DNA from: Ustilago trichophora
Lineage: Eukaryota > Basidiomycota > Ustilaginomycetes > Ustilaginales > Ustilaginaceae
Assembly: GCA_900323505.1 (NCBI GenBank)
Contig: OOIN01000035.1
Span: 62,001 to 126,000 of the forward strand
Length of the DNA stretch: 64,000 nt
Direction: 5' to 3'
In this document: one piece after another, positions 1 to 10,674 of the stretch
How the letters are laid out: every line of letters starts with the position of its first letter
Position numbering within the stretch: the first letter of the stretch is position 1
Notes under the pieces: generated by a model
What the model was told of the DNA's origin: nothing
Database searches by the model: none
Seen by the model: only the letters and a program-made list of their open reading frames with translations
Translations under genes and position numbers: made by a program

Positions 1-165
1 GAAATCTTCCTCACTGCTCAGTCGATTCCCAACCTTCACTTTGAGGTCATGACCGGCACTCACAATCTTCCCCATGAGCGCCCCATCGAGATCGCTCACC
101 GCATCGTCCGCTTCTGGCGTGAGACCGACGTCTCCACCCCCTTCTTCCGCGAAAGCCGACTCTAA
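1..165 (+). CDS. C-terminal end of an alpha/beta-hydrolase-like protein (partial)
   Basis: Frame 1 is open from the first base of the window to a TAA at 163-165, giving the last 54 residues of a protein that begins outside the window. It contains GTHNLPHERPIEIAHRI followed by VRFWRET, the arrangement seen at the end of alpha/beta-fold hydrolases, where a G-x-H motif supplies the catalytic histidine and a short helix closes the domain. The nucleophile elbow and acid would lie upstream and cannot be seen. Codon use is typical for the window (C/G in third positions). The stop is followed at once by a run of A. The substrate cannot be inferred. The family assignment rests only on this short tail, so it is moderate. 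Confidence 0.6.
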   Translation, partial: EIFLTAQSIPNLHFEVMTGTHNLPHERPIEIAHRIVRFWRETDVSTPFFRESRL

Positions 166-883
166 AAAAAAAAAAAAAGGTTCACTCTCCCTCTCTACCT
201 TTGGTCTTCCATTCATGGCAAGGGATCTCACCTCACACTCTTTCAAGGGCATCACGCTCGTCATCGTTTCATCATAGACAATCTTTTGGTCTCTAGGGTT
301 CCCGTCACCATCTTGTATTATTAGGCCTTTACTGCATTACCTACATTTGGCACCATTCCTTGTCCGGTCTCCACCGCGGCGGCGAGCAATCCATCATGGT
401 CCCACCCTCACAATTTTGTGACGCGTGCTGCAAGCTTGATGCCAAAGACAATTGTGAAGGAAGAAGTCAACCCGGTTTTGCAGCCTTGCTCGAGGCAGAA
501 AAGAAAGCCGGAAATCGAGACTCGATTAAAGTTGTCTTTCTCCAATGCTGGCATTTTTGCTGTTTCCAAGTCAATGTTTCCGCGGATTGCACGGTTCGCC
601 TCCACTCGAACGAATACCTGAATACCTGTGACATGGACTGCGAGTCGGGATCTTGATCCCGGAAATAAAGGTTGCGTGAATGGTCAAAACATGGCACCAA
701 CGGGAACAGATTCGTTCAATGGTCCATCCCTTGCTTCTCGACCATCATCGCTGTCCGCGTGTCGAATGACGATAATATCTTTGCCCGCTCGTCTCAATCC
801 ACCACCTACCTACATTAAACCAGCTCAAGTCGCAATTTTAGACGGAGACCGACACTCAACGGCTCTTCCAGGCTCGACACAAG
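166..883. other. Intergenic region
   Basis: There is an A14 run directly after the hydrolase stop (about 165-178). The rest holds only short unrelated open frames on both strands with no recognisable domain. It probably carries the 3' UTR of the hydrolase and the promoter and leader of the membrane-hydrolase gene starting at 884. Confidence 0.6.
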
Positions 884-1861
884 ATGGCGTTGACAACGAA
901 ACCCTTGGCTTTGCTATGGCATACGATCGCAATCTCGTCGTGTATCTATGGCTTCAAGTCGCTCGAGGTGCTGCCCGATCTGTTGGGCGTTGACATGCGC
1001 AACGAATATGGAGGCTTTATGCAATTTCTGACAATGTGCGGCTTGGTCGGAACGGCAACTACCATGGGATTGGCCTTGATATTGGACTTGGTTCAGGGGC
1101 CCGAAGGTAAGTTCGGCGTGAAAAGATGTGGACATGCGATGGATGGTCTTTTAGCGGAGATGTCGTTTTCTTCTGGCTGACGCAAATCGTAAACACATCC
1201 ATCTTGGCGAACAGTTTTGCGCTGGCTCAAGGACGTGGTGATGGCAGCATCGCTTCCTACGGAGACCCTCATCACAATTCTATATTGGTCAATCGTCGCG
1301 ATCAACAAGGATCTGCTGGTGCAGCCCAGACAGATCATGGATCCAGCCAATCCCGGGCAGGTGCTTCGCGAAGAGACGATCGCGATTCCATTCTCGATCG
1401 ACGCAAGCCTGCACGCATTCCCCGGAGTTTTCTTGCTGGTTGACTTCTTCCTCTTCAGTCGACAACTGCCAAAATCGATTCCGATTGTACCAGTTGCTGT
1501 GGCTGTGACAGTTAGTTACTCGTAAGTATATGGTTGCGTTGAGCGTGGCATCGGCAACTCAACGGTCTACAACTTGATAACTCTGCTGACTTTGAAGCAA
1601 CGTCTCGCCTCGCTTTTCGTGCTTCGAAACGTCTGTTGTTCGCCGCTTAGACTCTGGGCGGAAAAGTGTGCCAAGATGAACGGCCACTACCCGTATCCTC
1701 TGCTCGGCTTGATGAATACACCACAGCGCATCGGTTTCTTTGCTGCCGCTGGCGCACTCGCATGCTTTGTCGGCTCAGTGGTCGCGCGGCTCCAAGCCCA
1801 ATTCAAGCAATCCGCCCGTACATCGCAGAGATCCAAGGCCAGCCACAAGAAGAAGAGTTAG
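884..1861 (+). CDS. AIG1/FAR-17a (ADTRP) family integral membrane hydrolase, three exons
   Basis: I reconstruct exons 884-1106, 1215-1521 and 1651-1861 (246 residues). Both introns have GTAAGT donors and AG acceptors, and the phases match: GPE-V-LRWLKD across intron 1 and SYS-LWAEKC across intron 2. The product has about five or six hydrophobic segments and the family's NG-x-YPYP motif (NGHYPYPLLG). In human AIG1 and ADTRP, members are threonine hydrolases of fatty-acid esters of hydroxy fatty acids. The conserved Thr (FLT, about T50) and His (LHAFPG, about H141) both appear present. The tail is Lys/Arg/Ser-rich (SHKKKS), as expected for a cytosolic end. No neighbour suggests a pathway. The family call is confident; the lipid substrate is inference. 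Confidence 0.85.
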
Positions 1862-2645
1862 AGACGGACACAGCCCTTTCCTGCACCTACGATGGTGTTG
1901 ATGATGCTCATACTTGTATTCCAACGTCATTCTCTCTGCTAGGCTGGGCTATTGGGTACAGAGGGATTGTTGTTGAGTAAAGGATCGGGTGATTGCCAGA
2001 TGAATTGGCCGATTTCCTGAATTCAACTTTCAGAGAGTCTTTTTGGAGATTTATGCAGGTGCGTGCACAACAGCCAGGCTGAGCTGCAAAGCGTGCAGCA
2101 AAAGAAGGGTCTCACTGGAAGATTTTGGCAAACAGAGCTCACACGAGTGCAGCAGCATTCAACACCTTTTTGTCGGAGCAGCCTTGACCGCTGTCGGACC
2201 TCACGGTCAACCTCGGCTTGCAGAACATCGTGAGAGAGAAGGATTGCAGAACAAGACCATCCACAGAACGTGATAATCTACTGTGTTCTTAGCAAGACGC
2301 GTCGGCGTCGGCTTTGCAAAGATTGCACGCTTGTCAACTAAAATTGCGTGCTCACCACTTTTGTACTAGCTCCTCCACGCACGCAATCTCTTTTGTCCCA
2401 CCATGACCGCCGACTCCTCCGCTATCTCTTAGTCTCGGCTTTGATCCGTGAATACAGTATCACACAGCGCAGCACAGTACCCCGCATTGATGGGTGTAAA
2501 GCGAGCTCAAAAGAATCACACGCTCGCTTGACCGATGCCGTTGAGAAAATGCGTCCTACCTTGCTGTATCATAAATATAGGCTCACACTCGCCTCTATGT
2601 TCCTTCGTCTGTCCTTCGCTGCAATCCTCCATCAGCTTCGTCAAG
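1862..2645. other. Intergenic region and leader of the choline sulfatase gene
   Basis: No gene is seen here. The only marked element is a TATA-like ATAAATATA at about 2571-2579, well placed to serve the gene whose start is at 2646. Short open frames here have no family resemblance. Confidence 0.6.
2571..2579 (+). promoter_or_regulatory. TATA-like element upstream of choline sulfatase
   Basis: ATAAATATA lies about 70 bases before the preferred start codon at 2646 and between it and an in-frame upstream ATG at 2535. If it is used as a TATA box, the transcript would begin downstream of the upstream ATG, which supports 2646 as the real start. This is sequence evidence only. Confidence 0.4.
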
Positions 2646-4394
2646 ATGCCCGTGCAGTCCACCAACGGTCACGCTGCGCCTGGCAACGGTCATGGCGTCA
2701 ACGGTAATGGCATCAATGGCAGTACCTCCAACGGATTCCAGAACGGCCATCACACCAACGGTGCTTCAAGCTCCCAGCAGCAACCAAGCACATCCGCCAG
2801 TCGACCCAACATCCTCTTTGTCATGGCCGATCAGCTCGCTGCTCCCCAGCTTCGCATGTACAACGACAAGTCCCAAATTCTGACACCCAACCTCGACCGT
2901 CTCGCCCGGGATGCTGTCGTACTCGAATCGGCCTATTGTAACTCTCCCCTCTGCGCACCCTCTCGTATGGCTCTCGTAACCGGTCAGCTCCCCTCCAAGA
3001 TTGCTTCGTACGACAATGCTGCTTCCATCAGCTCCGATCTCCCCACCTACGCCCACTACCTCCGTTCTGCCGGTTACGAGACGGTTCTTGCGGGCAAGAT
3101 GCATTTCATCGGTGATCAGCTTCACGGATTCGAAAAGCGTATGACCGCCGATATCTATCCAGGCGACTATGGTTGGGCTGTCAACTGGGATGAGCCCGAT
3201 CGTAGATTGGAATGGTATCACAACGCCTCGAGTATCCTCCAAGCTGGACCTTGCGTTCGTTCCAATCAGATGGACTACGACGAAGAGGTACTCTACAAGT
3301 CCAAACAGTATCTCTTCGACCATGCACGTCGTCGTGCCGCTGGTGACGCTTCCGCTCGCCCCTTTGCACTCACTGTCAGCTTCACCCATCCGCACGACCC
3401 TTACACCATCGAACAAGAATTCTGGGACCTTTACGAAGGCGTCGATATCAACATGCCTGAAGTTGAGATCCACCCCGATCAACAGGATCCGCACTCGAAG
3501 CGTCTTCGTCACGTCTGCGATCTCGAAGGGCGCAACTTCACTCCGGAACAGATCAAACGCGCCAAACGTGCCTACTACGGTTCCGTCTCGTATGTCGACG
3601 CCAAGATCGGTCAGCTTCTCTCCACCTTGGACAAGTGTGGCTTGCGCGACGATACCATCATTGTCTTTAGCGGCGATCATGGAGATATGCTCGGAGAACG
3701 TAGTCTTTGGTACAAGATGAGTTACTTTGAAAGTTCGGTTCGTGTTCCACTCCTCTTCAACTATCCCAAGATGTTTGCACCCCGAAGGGTCAAAGCCAAC
3801 GTTTCGACTATGGATCTGCTTCCCACATTTTGCGATATTGTGGGAATCCCACTTGAGAAGCAGCTTCCTTTGGATGGAATCAGCATGCTGCCACATCTGT
3901 TGGGAGAGACGGGACACGATACAGTCATTGCAGAATATATGGGCAAAGGAACCGTGGCTCCGCTTTGCATGATTCGACGAGGACCCTGGAAATACATTAC
4001 TTGCCCCGTCGACCCTCCTCAGCTCTTCAACCTGGTACGCGATCCAAAGGAGCTCGTCAACCTCGCTTCTGATCGTGATGCTCTCGACGCCGAAACACGC
4101 AAGGTGCTCGAAGGGTTTGAGATGGAAGCACACCAACGTTGGGACATGGCCAAAATCACTCAAGACGTCCTCATGGTGCAACGTCGTCGACGCTTCGTGT
4201 TTTCCAGCCTCAAACAAGGTGCTTGGACTTCGTGGGACTATCAGGTACCCAACGATACCCAAAACATGTACATTCGTTCCCATCTCGACCTCGACGATCT
4301 CGAACGCATGGCACGCTTCCCTCCCGTCGACGAGTTCGGCAACACCATCACCTCCACTCCGAACGCTGCAAAGTTCCAACCGCAGCACGCATGA
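2646..4394 (+). CDS. Choline sulfatase (type I sulfatase)
   Basis: A 582-residue protein that hydrolyses choline-O-sulfate to choline and sulfate, letting fungi use this ester as a sulfur and osmolyte store. NILFVMADQ begins the alkaline-phosphatase-like fold, with metal-binding Asp near the start. The sulfatase signature CAPSR lies at about residues 103-107; its cysteine is normally converted to formylglycine. GKMHFIGDQ, FSGDHGDM and the choline-sulfatase C-terminal domain (RRRFVFSS, GAWTSWDYQVP) follow in order. The first 50 residues are Asn/Gly/Ser/Gln-rich. The start at 2646 (CAAGATGCC context) is preferred over an in-frame ATG at 2535, which would add 37 Cys-rich residues lacking similarity to the fold. 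The gene is uninterrupted. The C-terminal domain favours choline sulfatase over other sulfatases. Confidence 0.92.
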   Translation: MPVQSTNGHAAPGNGHGVNGNGINGSTSNGFQNGHHTNGASSSQQQPSTSASRPNILFVMADQLAAPQLRMYNDKSQILTPNLDRLARDAVVLESAYCNSPLCAPSRMALVTGQLPSKIASYDNAASISSDLPTYAHYLRSAGYETVLAGKMHFIGDQLHGFEKRMTADIYPGDYGWAVNWDEPDRRLEWYHNASSILQAGPCVRSNQMDYDEEVLYKSKQYLFDHARRRAAGDASARPFALTVSFTHPHDPYTIEQEFWDLYEGVDINMPEVEIHPDQQDPHSKRLRHVCDLEGRNFTPEQIKRAKRAYYGSVSYVDAKIGQLLSTLDKCGLRDDTIIVFSGDHGDMLGERSLWYKMSYFESSVRVPLLFNYPKMFAPRRVKANVSTMDLLPTFCDIVGIPLEKQLPLDGISMLPHLLGETGHDTVIAEYMGKGTVAPLCMIRRGPWKYITCPVDPPQLFNLVRDPKELVNLASDRDALDAETRKVLEGFEMEAHQRWDMAKITQDVLMVQRRRRFVFSSLKQGAWTSWDYQVPNDTQNMYIRSHLDLDDLERMARFPPVDEFGNTITSTPNAAKFQPQHA

Positions 4395-4933
4395 AGCTTC
4401 TCCCTCACAAAAGCATACCCCTCTCATCATCGATCAGACACACACATTCATCTGCGTTCATCCCCCTTTCCATATCCTTCCTTTAATTGTACCACTAGAA
4501 TTCTTAACTGTTCAATTTGATTCGCATACATATCATATTTGACCTTGGTGCTGATTGTAGCCCTCCGATGCTAGGAAGAGAACAGACTTACACAGATCAA
4601 AGACTTGCCTGCGACGCATTGTACGAACGAATCAGAATAAAACGAACTTGCATCGACTTGCTGCTGCTGTTGCTGTTGCTGCTGCTGCTGCTCTGTAACC
4701 ACCATCAAATGTACCGCTTGACTCGTTCCATCCACCGCCGCACATCTCTCATCCAACCCAAACTCACTCACTCCTCCCTACTACAAAAATCTCAAAACAC
4801 AACAACATCTGTCCATTTCACAAACTCAATCTGCTCTTCACACCAGTCTCGGAAGCCAGATCAGCGGGTATCAAATATATCGCCCATGCCCTCCCTAAGC
4901 TTACACAAGTACAAACAAAGTCGCAACCTTAAA
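4395..4933. other. Convergent 3' intergenic region
   Basis: This lies between the stops of choline sulfatase and SPA2. It contains a CTG-rich triplet repeat at 4659-4692 and otherwise A/T-rich 3' UTR sequence. No gene is seen. Confidence 0.6.
4659..4692. repeat. CTG/CAG triplet microsatellite
   Basis: Imperfect (CTG)n with TTG interruptions, in noncoding DNA downstream of SPA2. In one minus frame it would encode polyglutamine, but that frame is short and has no other protein character. Confidence 0.8.
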
Positions 4934-7900
4934 TCACTGCGAAAGGTCCGCATCGTTGAAAAGCGCATTGAGAGCCTTCAACCCTTTAGCGACGCCATAA
5001 CTGGCGCTGGCCATGGTAGACTTGGTGCTCTTGTCGAAGCTTGGATGGCTTTGCATCTCGCTCAGCTTTTCGCAATTGTCCGTCAACTCGTCGAGGATTC
5101 GTTCGCCTTCGCTTCTGCTCTTGGCTGGTAGGTTGCCCTTGGAAATGGCCACGATCGACGAGACGATGGTGGTGATCTGGGTAAGGTTCTCGCTGAGCTG
5201 TACGCCTTGGGCACCTTCGCGAATGGCCGAGAGCAAGGCTTGGATCGAGTGGACAATGGCTTCGGTTTGCACCTCGATGTAGTTGCGCAGTTCCGACCAG
5301 TTCTCTTCGCCGTTCTGGCTGTCGAATCCACTGCCGCTTGCCGAGGTGGTGGTTTGTAGGCTGTCGTACGTCTCGGACCTCTGCACCTGGCTGTCGCTCG
5401 TTCGGGGAGAAGGTGATGCTGCTCCACTGCGCGACAAAATGCCATTGGCACCAGCCATAGGTGCACCAGAGAGCGACGACTCACCCATCAGACGCTTGAT
5501 ACCGTGCAGGTTGGGCATCTCGGGCATCGTCGCCATGCTGGGTGTGCTGGCGTTTGCGCTGCCCACCGACGAGATCGACGTTGCTCGGCTGCGCCAGTGG
5601 CTCTCTCCTCCCGAATCCTTGCGAATCGTCTCGGCCTTGTAGCCGATGGGCGAGTAGCGACCCATGGTAGGGCTGTTGCGGATGCGTGGCGAGAAGCGGT
5701 CATCACCAGCAGCCGAGCTCGGGTTGAGGCTGGCAAAGCTGTACGAGTTGGCCGTGTTGGGCGACAAGGTTGCGCTGACATCGCGGTTGGCCGACTGTGC
5801 GTTGATGTGAAGCGGCTTGAGCTTGGCTGCCATTGTCTCGCCCTCTCCAAATGTAGCCTGAAACTCGTCAGCCTCGACCTTGCTGGCCTTGCGCACCTTG
5901 AGCAACTTGACGAGATCCACAATGGTCGCAGAGACGTGGCTCGCCGCAGCGTCGAGCAGACTGACTGGTGAGAGGCCGTGCGAAGAAGCGTGATTGCGGC
6001 ACGCCGTCATTAGGTTGTTGAGCGTCGCAGAGCATTTGGACTTGAGCGCCATGAGCTGTTCCTGGTCTTCGGGCGAGAGCTCAGCCACGTTGGCTGGGAT
6101 CTGTTCGTACTTGGACACATCATCCGTTACAAGCGTCGTGGCCAGCACCACCGTCTTCATCGAGAGCAGCACATTGCCAGGCGTCTTGGATCGCGCCGCT
6201 GCCAGCAGCTCATCGATGGAGCTCTGGAAGGCGGTGAGGTTGACATCGGCAATCGCGCCCTTTTCGGAGGCAGGCAGGAAGTCGTCTGCCTTGGGTGGCT
6301 GGACGTAGAGCTGCGATGTAGCCTTGAGATTGCGCAATTCTGTCTTGGCTGTCTCGTACAGACGCTTGTAGTTGGCCATCTGAGCGTTGAGATCTTTGAT
6401 GACGACAACGTCGTTGTCCCTGTCGGCCTGCATCTCGTCGTTGCGCGCTGAAAGCTCACGAAGTTCTTCGAGCAGATTGCTGACTTCCTGCTTGAGCTCA
6501 GCGACCACCTCGGACTGCTGCGAATGATCCCTTTGCAATGCTTCGAAATCGGCCTGTCCACCCACTTGGGCTTTTTCCAACAACTCTCGCTTGACCGACT
6601 CGAGCTCGGCATTCTTCTGAGCTGCGAGCGTGCGATGGCGTTCGCGGTCAACCTCGTGCTTCTGCTTTGCTTCATCGAGCTCTTTGCGCAGCTGTGTGAT
6701 CTGTCGATCGAGCTCTTCGTTGCGACCAGCAAGCTCGTCGGCCTTGCGTGCGCGTGGACCCGCTTCAGCAATCTGGGACTCGAGCGAGCTGACCTGCTGC
6801 TGAAGCTTGGCGATGCGGAGCTCGTAGTCGGATCGCATCTTCTCCATCATGGCAGAGGAGGCGTCGGCCGACTCGAAGGCGCTCCCTCGACCCAAGTTGG
6901 GACTCGCGATGCTACCAGCAGTGTATCCGTTGAAGAAGCCAGTGCCGACACTGCTCGCTTGACTGTACATGGTGCTGCGGTTGTCTGCAATGCCGTTGAT
7001 GCCGTTGGAACCCATCGAGTCTCGCATTGGTGAAGAGACGCGTTCTGAAAAGGCATCATTGTCGTTGCTACGATTGCCAACCTTGGAGCCGTTGGCCGAG
7101 TACGGCACGGCACTGTCCTCTTGGGCCAAGGTGCTCTTGGCAGGTACGATGCGATCGGAGGTAGATGGCTGAGGTTGTCCCATGGAATCTTTGCGTTGGA
7201 GAGCAGCTTCGGCTTCGTCGCGCATCTGCTGCTCTCGCTCCTTTTCGCGGGCGATGGCTTCTGGGCGGAATTCTTCCTTGAGTTCGGGGAATCTACGTTC
7301 GAGCTCGAAGAAGACATCAGATGCCAAGTCCTTGAAGCGGTTCTTGGGCAACGTCGCCAGTTTCTGCCTGGCTTGATTCCTTTTGGGGTGAAACTCGTCA
7401 CGGACAGCAAGGAAAGGCTGACTATTGCCATTCTTGGCATTGTTCTGTCGTCGCATGAGCTCGTCGTAGACATCGGTAGAAAGTTCGGTGAATTGCTGCT
7501 TGCTCAGACGAGTGAGCTTCTCACGAGCGTTGGAGCGGGGCGCTGTCTGTTCGACCTTGGCGAGGTGGCTTCGCAGGAAGCCGAGCAGCTCGATATAGTG
7601 GGAACGACCGACGCGCTTGATCTCTTCCGTATCTGGGCGAACCCGACGATACCTGGAACCAGATGGCTGTGATGAACCTGTGGACGAAGCAAAGGAGGCA
7701 TCTTGGTTGTTGGAGACGGAGCGTGGACTGGCGAGAGGGGCATCTTGCAGCTGGATGGAGGGAGCCCCGTGTGGTGATGAGAAGGTCGGTTGTGGCGATG
7801 TTGGAGGATGCGATGAAGAGTATGATTCATGCGATCCGACACCGTTGGGTGGGTAAAAGCCCATGCCGGATGCACCCGAAGGTGGAGCGTATCGTGCTCC

Positions 7901-7996
7901 TGGTGCTGGTCTGCCGTTCATGTTTGGTGGACCCGACATTGGATTTGCGCTGAAATGTTGGTGTGGTGGCTGAGGCGGGGGTTGCATGGGCATCAT
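4934..7996 (-). CDS. SPA2: SPA2-like polarisome scaffold protein
   Basis: A 1,020-residue polarity scaffold. Spa2 proteins sit at the growing tip with formin and MAP-kinase components and organise actin-driven polar growth. The N-terminus is Pro/Gly/Ser-rich (1-115). Two Spa2-homology repeats follow at about residues 157-188 (AREKLTRLSKQQFTELSTDV) and 206-240 (ARQKLATLPKNRFKDLASDV). A long coiled coil spans about 370-560, rich in Glu/Lys/Gln heptads. A helical C-terminal region includes LRNYIEVQTEAIVHSI. The start is a double ATG at 7996; the leader upstream carries a CT tract on the coding strand. No intron is needed. The paired repeats make the identification strong; binding partners in this organism are inference. 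Confidence 0.93.
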   Translation of the reverse strand: MMPMQPPPQPPHQHFSANPMSGPPNMNGRPAPGARYAPPSGASGMGFYPPNGVGSHESYSSSHPPTSPQPTFSSPHGAPSIQLQDAPLASPRSVSNNQDASFASSTGSSQPSGSRYRRVRPDTEEIKRVGRSHYIELLGFLRSHLAKVEQTAPRSNAREKLTRLSKQQFTELSTDVYDELMRRQNNAKNGNSQPFLAVRDEFHPKRNQARQKLATLPKNRFKDLASDVFFELERRFPELKEEFRPEAIAREKEREQQMRDEAEAALQRKDSMGQPQPSTSDRIVPAKSTLAQEDSAVPYSANGSKVGNRSNDNDAFSERVSSPMRDSMGSNGINGIADNRSTMYSQASSVGTGFFNGYTAGSIASPNLGRGSAFESADASSAMMEKMRSDYELRIAKLQQQVSSLESQIAEAGPRARKADELAGRNEELDRQITQLRKELDEAKQKHEVDRERHRTLAAQKNAELESVKRELLEKAQVGGQADFEALQRDHSQQSEVVAELKQEVSNLLEELRELSARNDEMQADRDNDVVVIKDLNAQMANYKRLYETAKTELRNLKATSQLYVQPPKADDFLPASEKGAIADVNLTAFQSSIDELLAAARSKTPGNVLLSMKTVVLATTLVTDDVSKYEQIPANVAELSPEDQEQLMALKSKCSATLNNLMTACRNHASSHGLSPVSLLDAAASHVSATIVDLVKLLKVRKASKVEADEFQATFGEGETMAAKLKPLHINAQSANRDVSATLSPNTANSYSFASLNPSSAAGDDRFSPRIRNSPTMGRYSPIGYKAETIRKDSGGESHWRSRATSISSVGSANASTPSMATMPEMPNLHGIKRLMGESSLSGAPMAGANGILSRSGAASPSPRTSDSQVQRSETYDSLQTTTSASGSGFDSQNGEENWSELRNYIEVQTEAIVHSIQALLSAIREGAQGVQLSENLTQITTIVSSIVAISKGNLPAKSRSEGERILDELTDNCEKLSEMQSHPSFDKSTKSTMASASYGVAKGLKALNALFNDADLSQ

Positions 7997-8107
7997 GACG
8001 GATGGGCCGAGACTCGCTGTGAAGCCGTCCGATCCACTTTCCCAGGATGTGTTCGGAACAGCCGATCACTCCTCTTCGCGATACAAGATCACGGCGGACA
8101 CAAGAAG

Positions 8108-8129
8108 GAGAGAGAGAGAGAGAGAGAGA
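8108..8129. repeat. (GA)11 microsatellite in SPA2 leader
   Basis: Eleven GA units about 112-133 nt upstream of the SPA2 start. On the coding strand this is a CT tract, comparable to those before the SDR, GGPP synthase and KGD1 genes. Confidence 0.85.
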
Positions 8130-8615
8130 TGGAATATGGCGATGCGAGTAGAGAGTAGCAAAGTTGGGAATCGATTGTGTGAGGTCGTTATCAATATCGT
8201 GCTTTGCAGTGCTTCTGAGTGTCACGTCATTCGTTGATGGCCAATATGATAGTCGTTCGTTGCTCTACGTTCGTCTGTATCAGAGAGCAAGAATGGCGAC
8301 CACCGATTCAGGACGGATGTTACTGATGCGATAGAGGGGTTCGTGGCGCTTGTCGAGAAGTTGATTGTGATAGCGTCCGAAATTCGAAAGCGTTGCCGTG
8401 TCCCGCACGCTTGGGTGGCTGTACCGTGATAGAAAGGGGGTGATGCAGTAGATGAAGCCGTGACGAGGTCCGAGCCGAAATGAGATGATGGATGGAGAAA
8501 GGGAGTCTGTGATATGAAGCGGAAGCTTTGCGATGGAATGAAGTCTCGTAAACGTCCAAAGAGAAGGGAAGCGAGCCAAAGAGCAAACGTTGGCCGCCAA
8601 AATTGAATTGCTTTG

Positions 8616-8640
8616 CCTTGCCTTGCCTTGCCTTGCCTTG
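8616..8640. repeat. (CCTTG)5 tandem repeat
   Basis: Five perfect CCTTG units followed by related CTCGCTGCTTGCTTGC. It is noncoding. Confidence 0.85.
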
Positions 8641-8766
8641 CTCGCTGCTTGCTTGCAGCCCATCCTCCTGGCTGCTAAAAACAAAGAGGGGCGATGCGTC
8701 GAATTAGAGTCACTTAGATCCATTTACAGGCACATAGGGCAAGGCCAAGCTTGAGAAAAAAAAGGG

Positions 8767-8789
8767 AAAAAAAAAAAAAAAAAAAAAAA
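8767..8789. repeat. A23 homopolymer
   Basis: A run of 23 A following AAAGGG, with no flanking target duplication or retroposed gene that I can recognise. Confidence 0.85.
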
Positions 8790-9517
8790 TGTGCGTACAG
8801 CCTGCACTGAGACATACTCCCTGTCAAAAAGAGGGGTCAAGTGCAAGCGAAATTTGCAGAGTGTAGTCCTTGTTGGACCCCGGCGATCCTGCTCGTGTGC
8901 TCAAGTGCCTCAAAACGAAGGCAGAGAAAAAAGAAATCGCGGCGCGCTTCGGCGTTGCTGGCATGCTTTTGGAATTTGACCGTTTGCTTGCTACTCAACT
9001 GCCAAACACAGCCATATTCTTTGGACCGCGTATGGCTGCTAAACACGCGAAACCAGAAACAAGTCTCGACGCGAAAAGACAAAGGATTCCAAGTCCTTTG
9101 ACACCCCTGTATCTCACTCTCTCTTCTTTTCAAGAGATTGACGCTGTTGACCGAAGCTCAGAATCCAATCTCGAGCCTCGCTCTTGAAGTTGATCACTTG
9201 GCAGACAAACACGCAAACTTGGCAGCAGCAACGGTTGGACCATGACGTGCACAGCTTATCCTTTTTTGGGCCTTTGCTCTCCTTACAGCACTTGGCTCTC
9301 TTGACTCACAATTCTCGAGCTCGTTACTATATTCTGGCAAAGCAATGGATGAGCGTGGCGTAAACATGAGCTGAACCAAACACGACGACCATACTCGCGA
9401 GCTGTACCACTCATAAACGCGCTCCGAAGGAATGCCAAGAGCTTCATGCTTGGTACTCCGACCCGTCTCTTCGCCGAACCCTTTCAGAGCAGGTCTGCAC
9501 TGCGCCCTGGAACTCGT

Positions 9518-9533
9518 GTACAGTACAGTACAG
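9518..9533. repeat. GTACA pentamer tandem
   Basis: Three GTACA units plus one base. It is a member of the GTACA/TGTAC family seen in several intergenic regions of this window. Confidence 0.7.
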
Positions 9534-10674
9534 GATCGACGTTCCATCGCGTCGAGCACACATACTCTCCGAACCTGACACTCTGCTTTGCCAATCAGCT
9601 GTCCGAGATCGCTTTTTGCTGTCCGGCGCGGATGGAATGCAGAATACGAGCCTCGATCTTGATCCTCGGAGACCTTCCGACACGGCGTCAGAGCGTCGAC
9701 AGAGAAGCTCAAACATGGAATCGACCCCGAGGCAACCTGGAGCTCAAAACCAGGCTGTGTGATGGATGGTACAGCTGTTTCTGCATGATCCCAAATGCAC
9801 ATCAAGCGAGCCGCGTCAACCGAGAGAAGCAGCAGGAGCAGCTGATCCCAGACCAAGGAGCGACGTCACTTGGATTGCCCCTTGCCGATCAATTGCAGAC
9901 CGCTCACCCGCCGGGTATAACATGACTCTGCCTGGCACAAAGCAAGTTTTGCTTCATGAAAACACAGAGCTCAGAGAAGTTCCTCGGGGGACAATTTGGC
10001 GAGCATGAAGCAACAACATGTCAAAGGTATCATTTTGAGTTGTCGGCTGTCGCTCTAACACCGTCACGGGATCGGCCGATTTTTCCTACCCGCTTCACTA
10101 ATCGCGATAAGCTCTGCCTCCACATTCTGCGGCTATGCTATGACTTCACTCCGTCGACTCGCTTGTCTGACAAAACCAGGCAACCAAGCCCCCAATCTGT
10201 CCGCCTGGAGAATCTTACTCTGCGCTCCTGCCATCTACTTCTGCAGCTGATCCGCTGGGGTTTTGACAGCTGCACCGCAAAGCGCCCATGATTCATCGAC
10301 CACCTCTCCTTCTCCATCTCTCTGTTGTCGCATGAGCTTGCAGAACAAAAGCTAAGAATATCTCACATCCTACACAGCAGGGCGGTGTCGATGATGATCT
10401 CACTCTGCTTGGTGCCTGTCTCCTGACACAATGAGGTTTCTTGGTTGCGCAAAAGCCGCCCCTGTCCAGCTTGGCTAGTTGCTGAGCACGATGATGTGAT
10501 CCCGAACCTCTCTTCTGTTCTGTCGCCTCGTTGTGCTGCTCCTCCACCTTTGATGCAAACGATGGCGACCTGAGATACATACATATAACTCAATCTTGAC
10601 CTCCTCTGCTACCACCAACCTCTTCTCACACACATTGGCCATACCCCACTTTCGCATAATCCAACTTCACCATA

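Larger units (their letters stand above)
7997..10674. other. 2.7-kb divergent intergenic region between SPA2 and the BLI-3-like gene
   Basis: It holds the SPA2 leader with a GA/CT repeat, five CCTTG pentamers, an A23 run and one GTACA tandem. Open frames up to 220 codons occur on the minus strand (9194-9856), but their composition is random, with no domain, hydrophobic pattern or codon bias like the neighbours. I see no gene. Confidence 0.55.

Noticed and set aside
2766..4430. A 554-codon open frame antisense to choline sulfatase
   Set aside because: Same cause: codon-bias shadow with no recognisable protein features.
8280..8723. A 147-codon minus frame upstream of SPA2
   Set aside because: It spans the CCTTG tandem repeat and lies in the SPA2 promoter; no protein features.
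9194..9856. A 220-codon minus frame in the SPA2 / BLI-3-like gap
   Set aside because: Random composition, no conserved motif, and no splice partners making a plausible protein.
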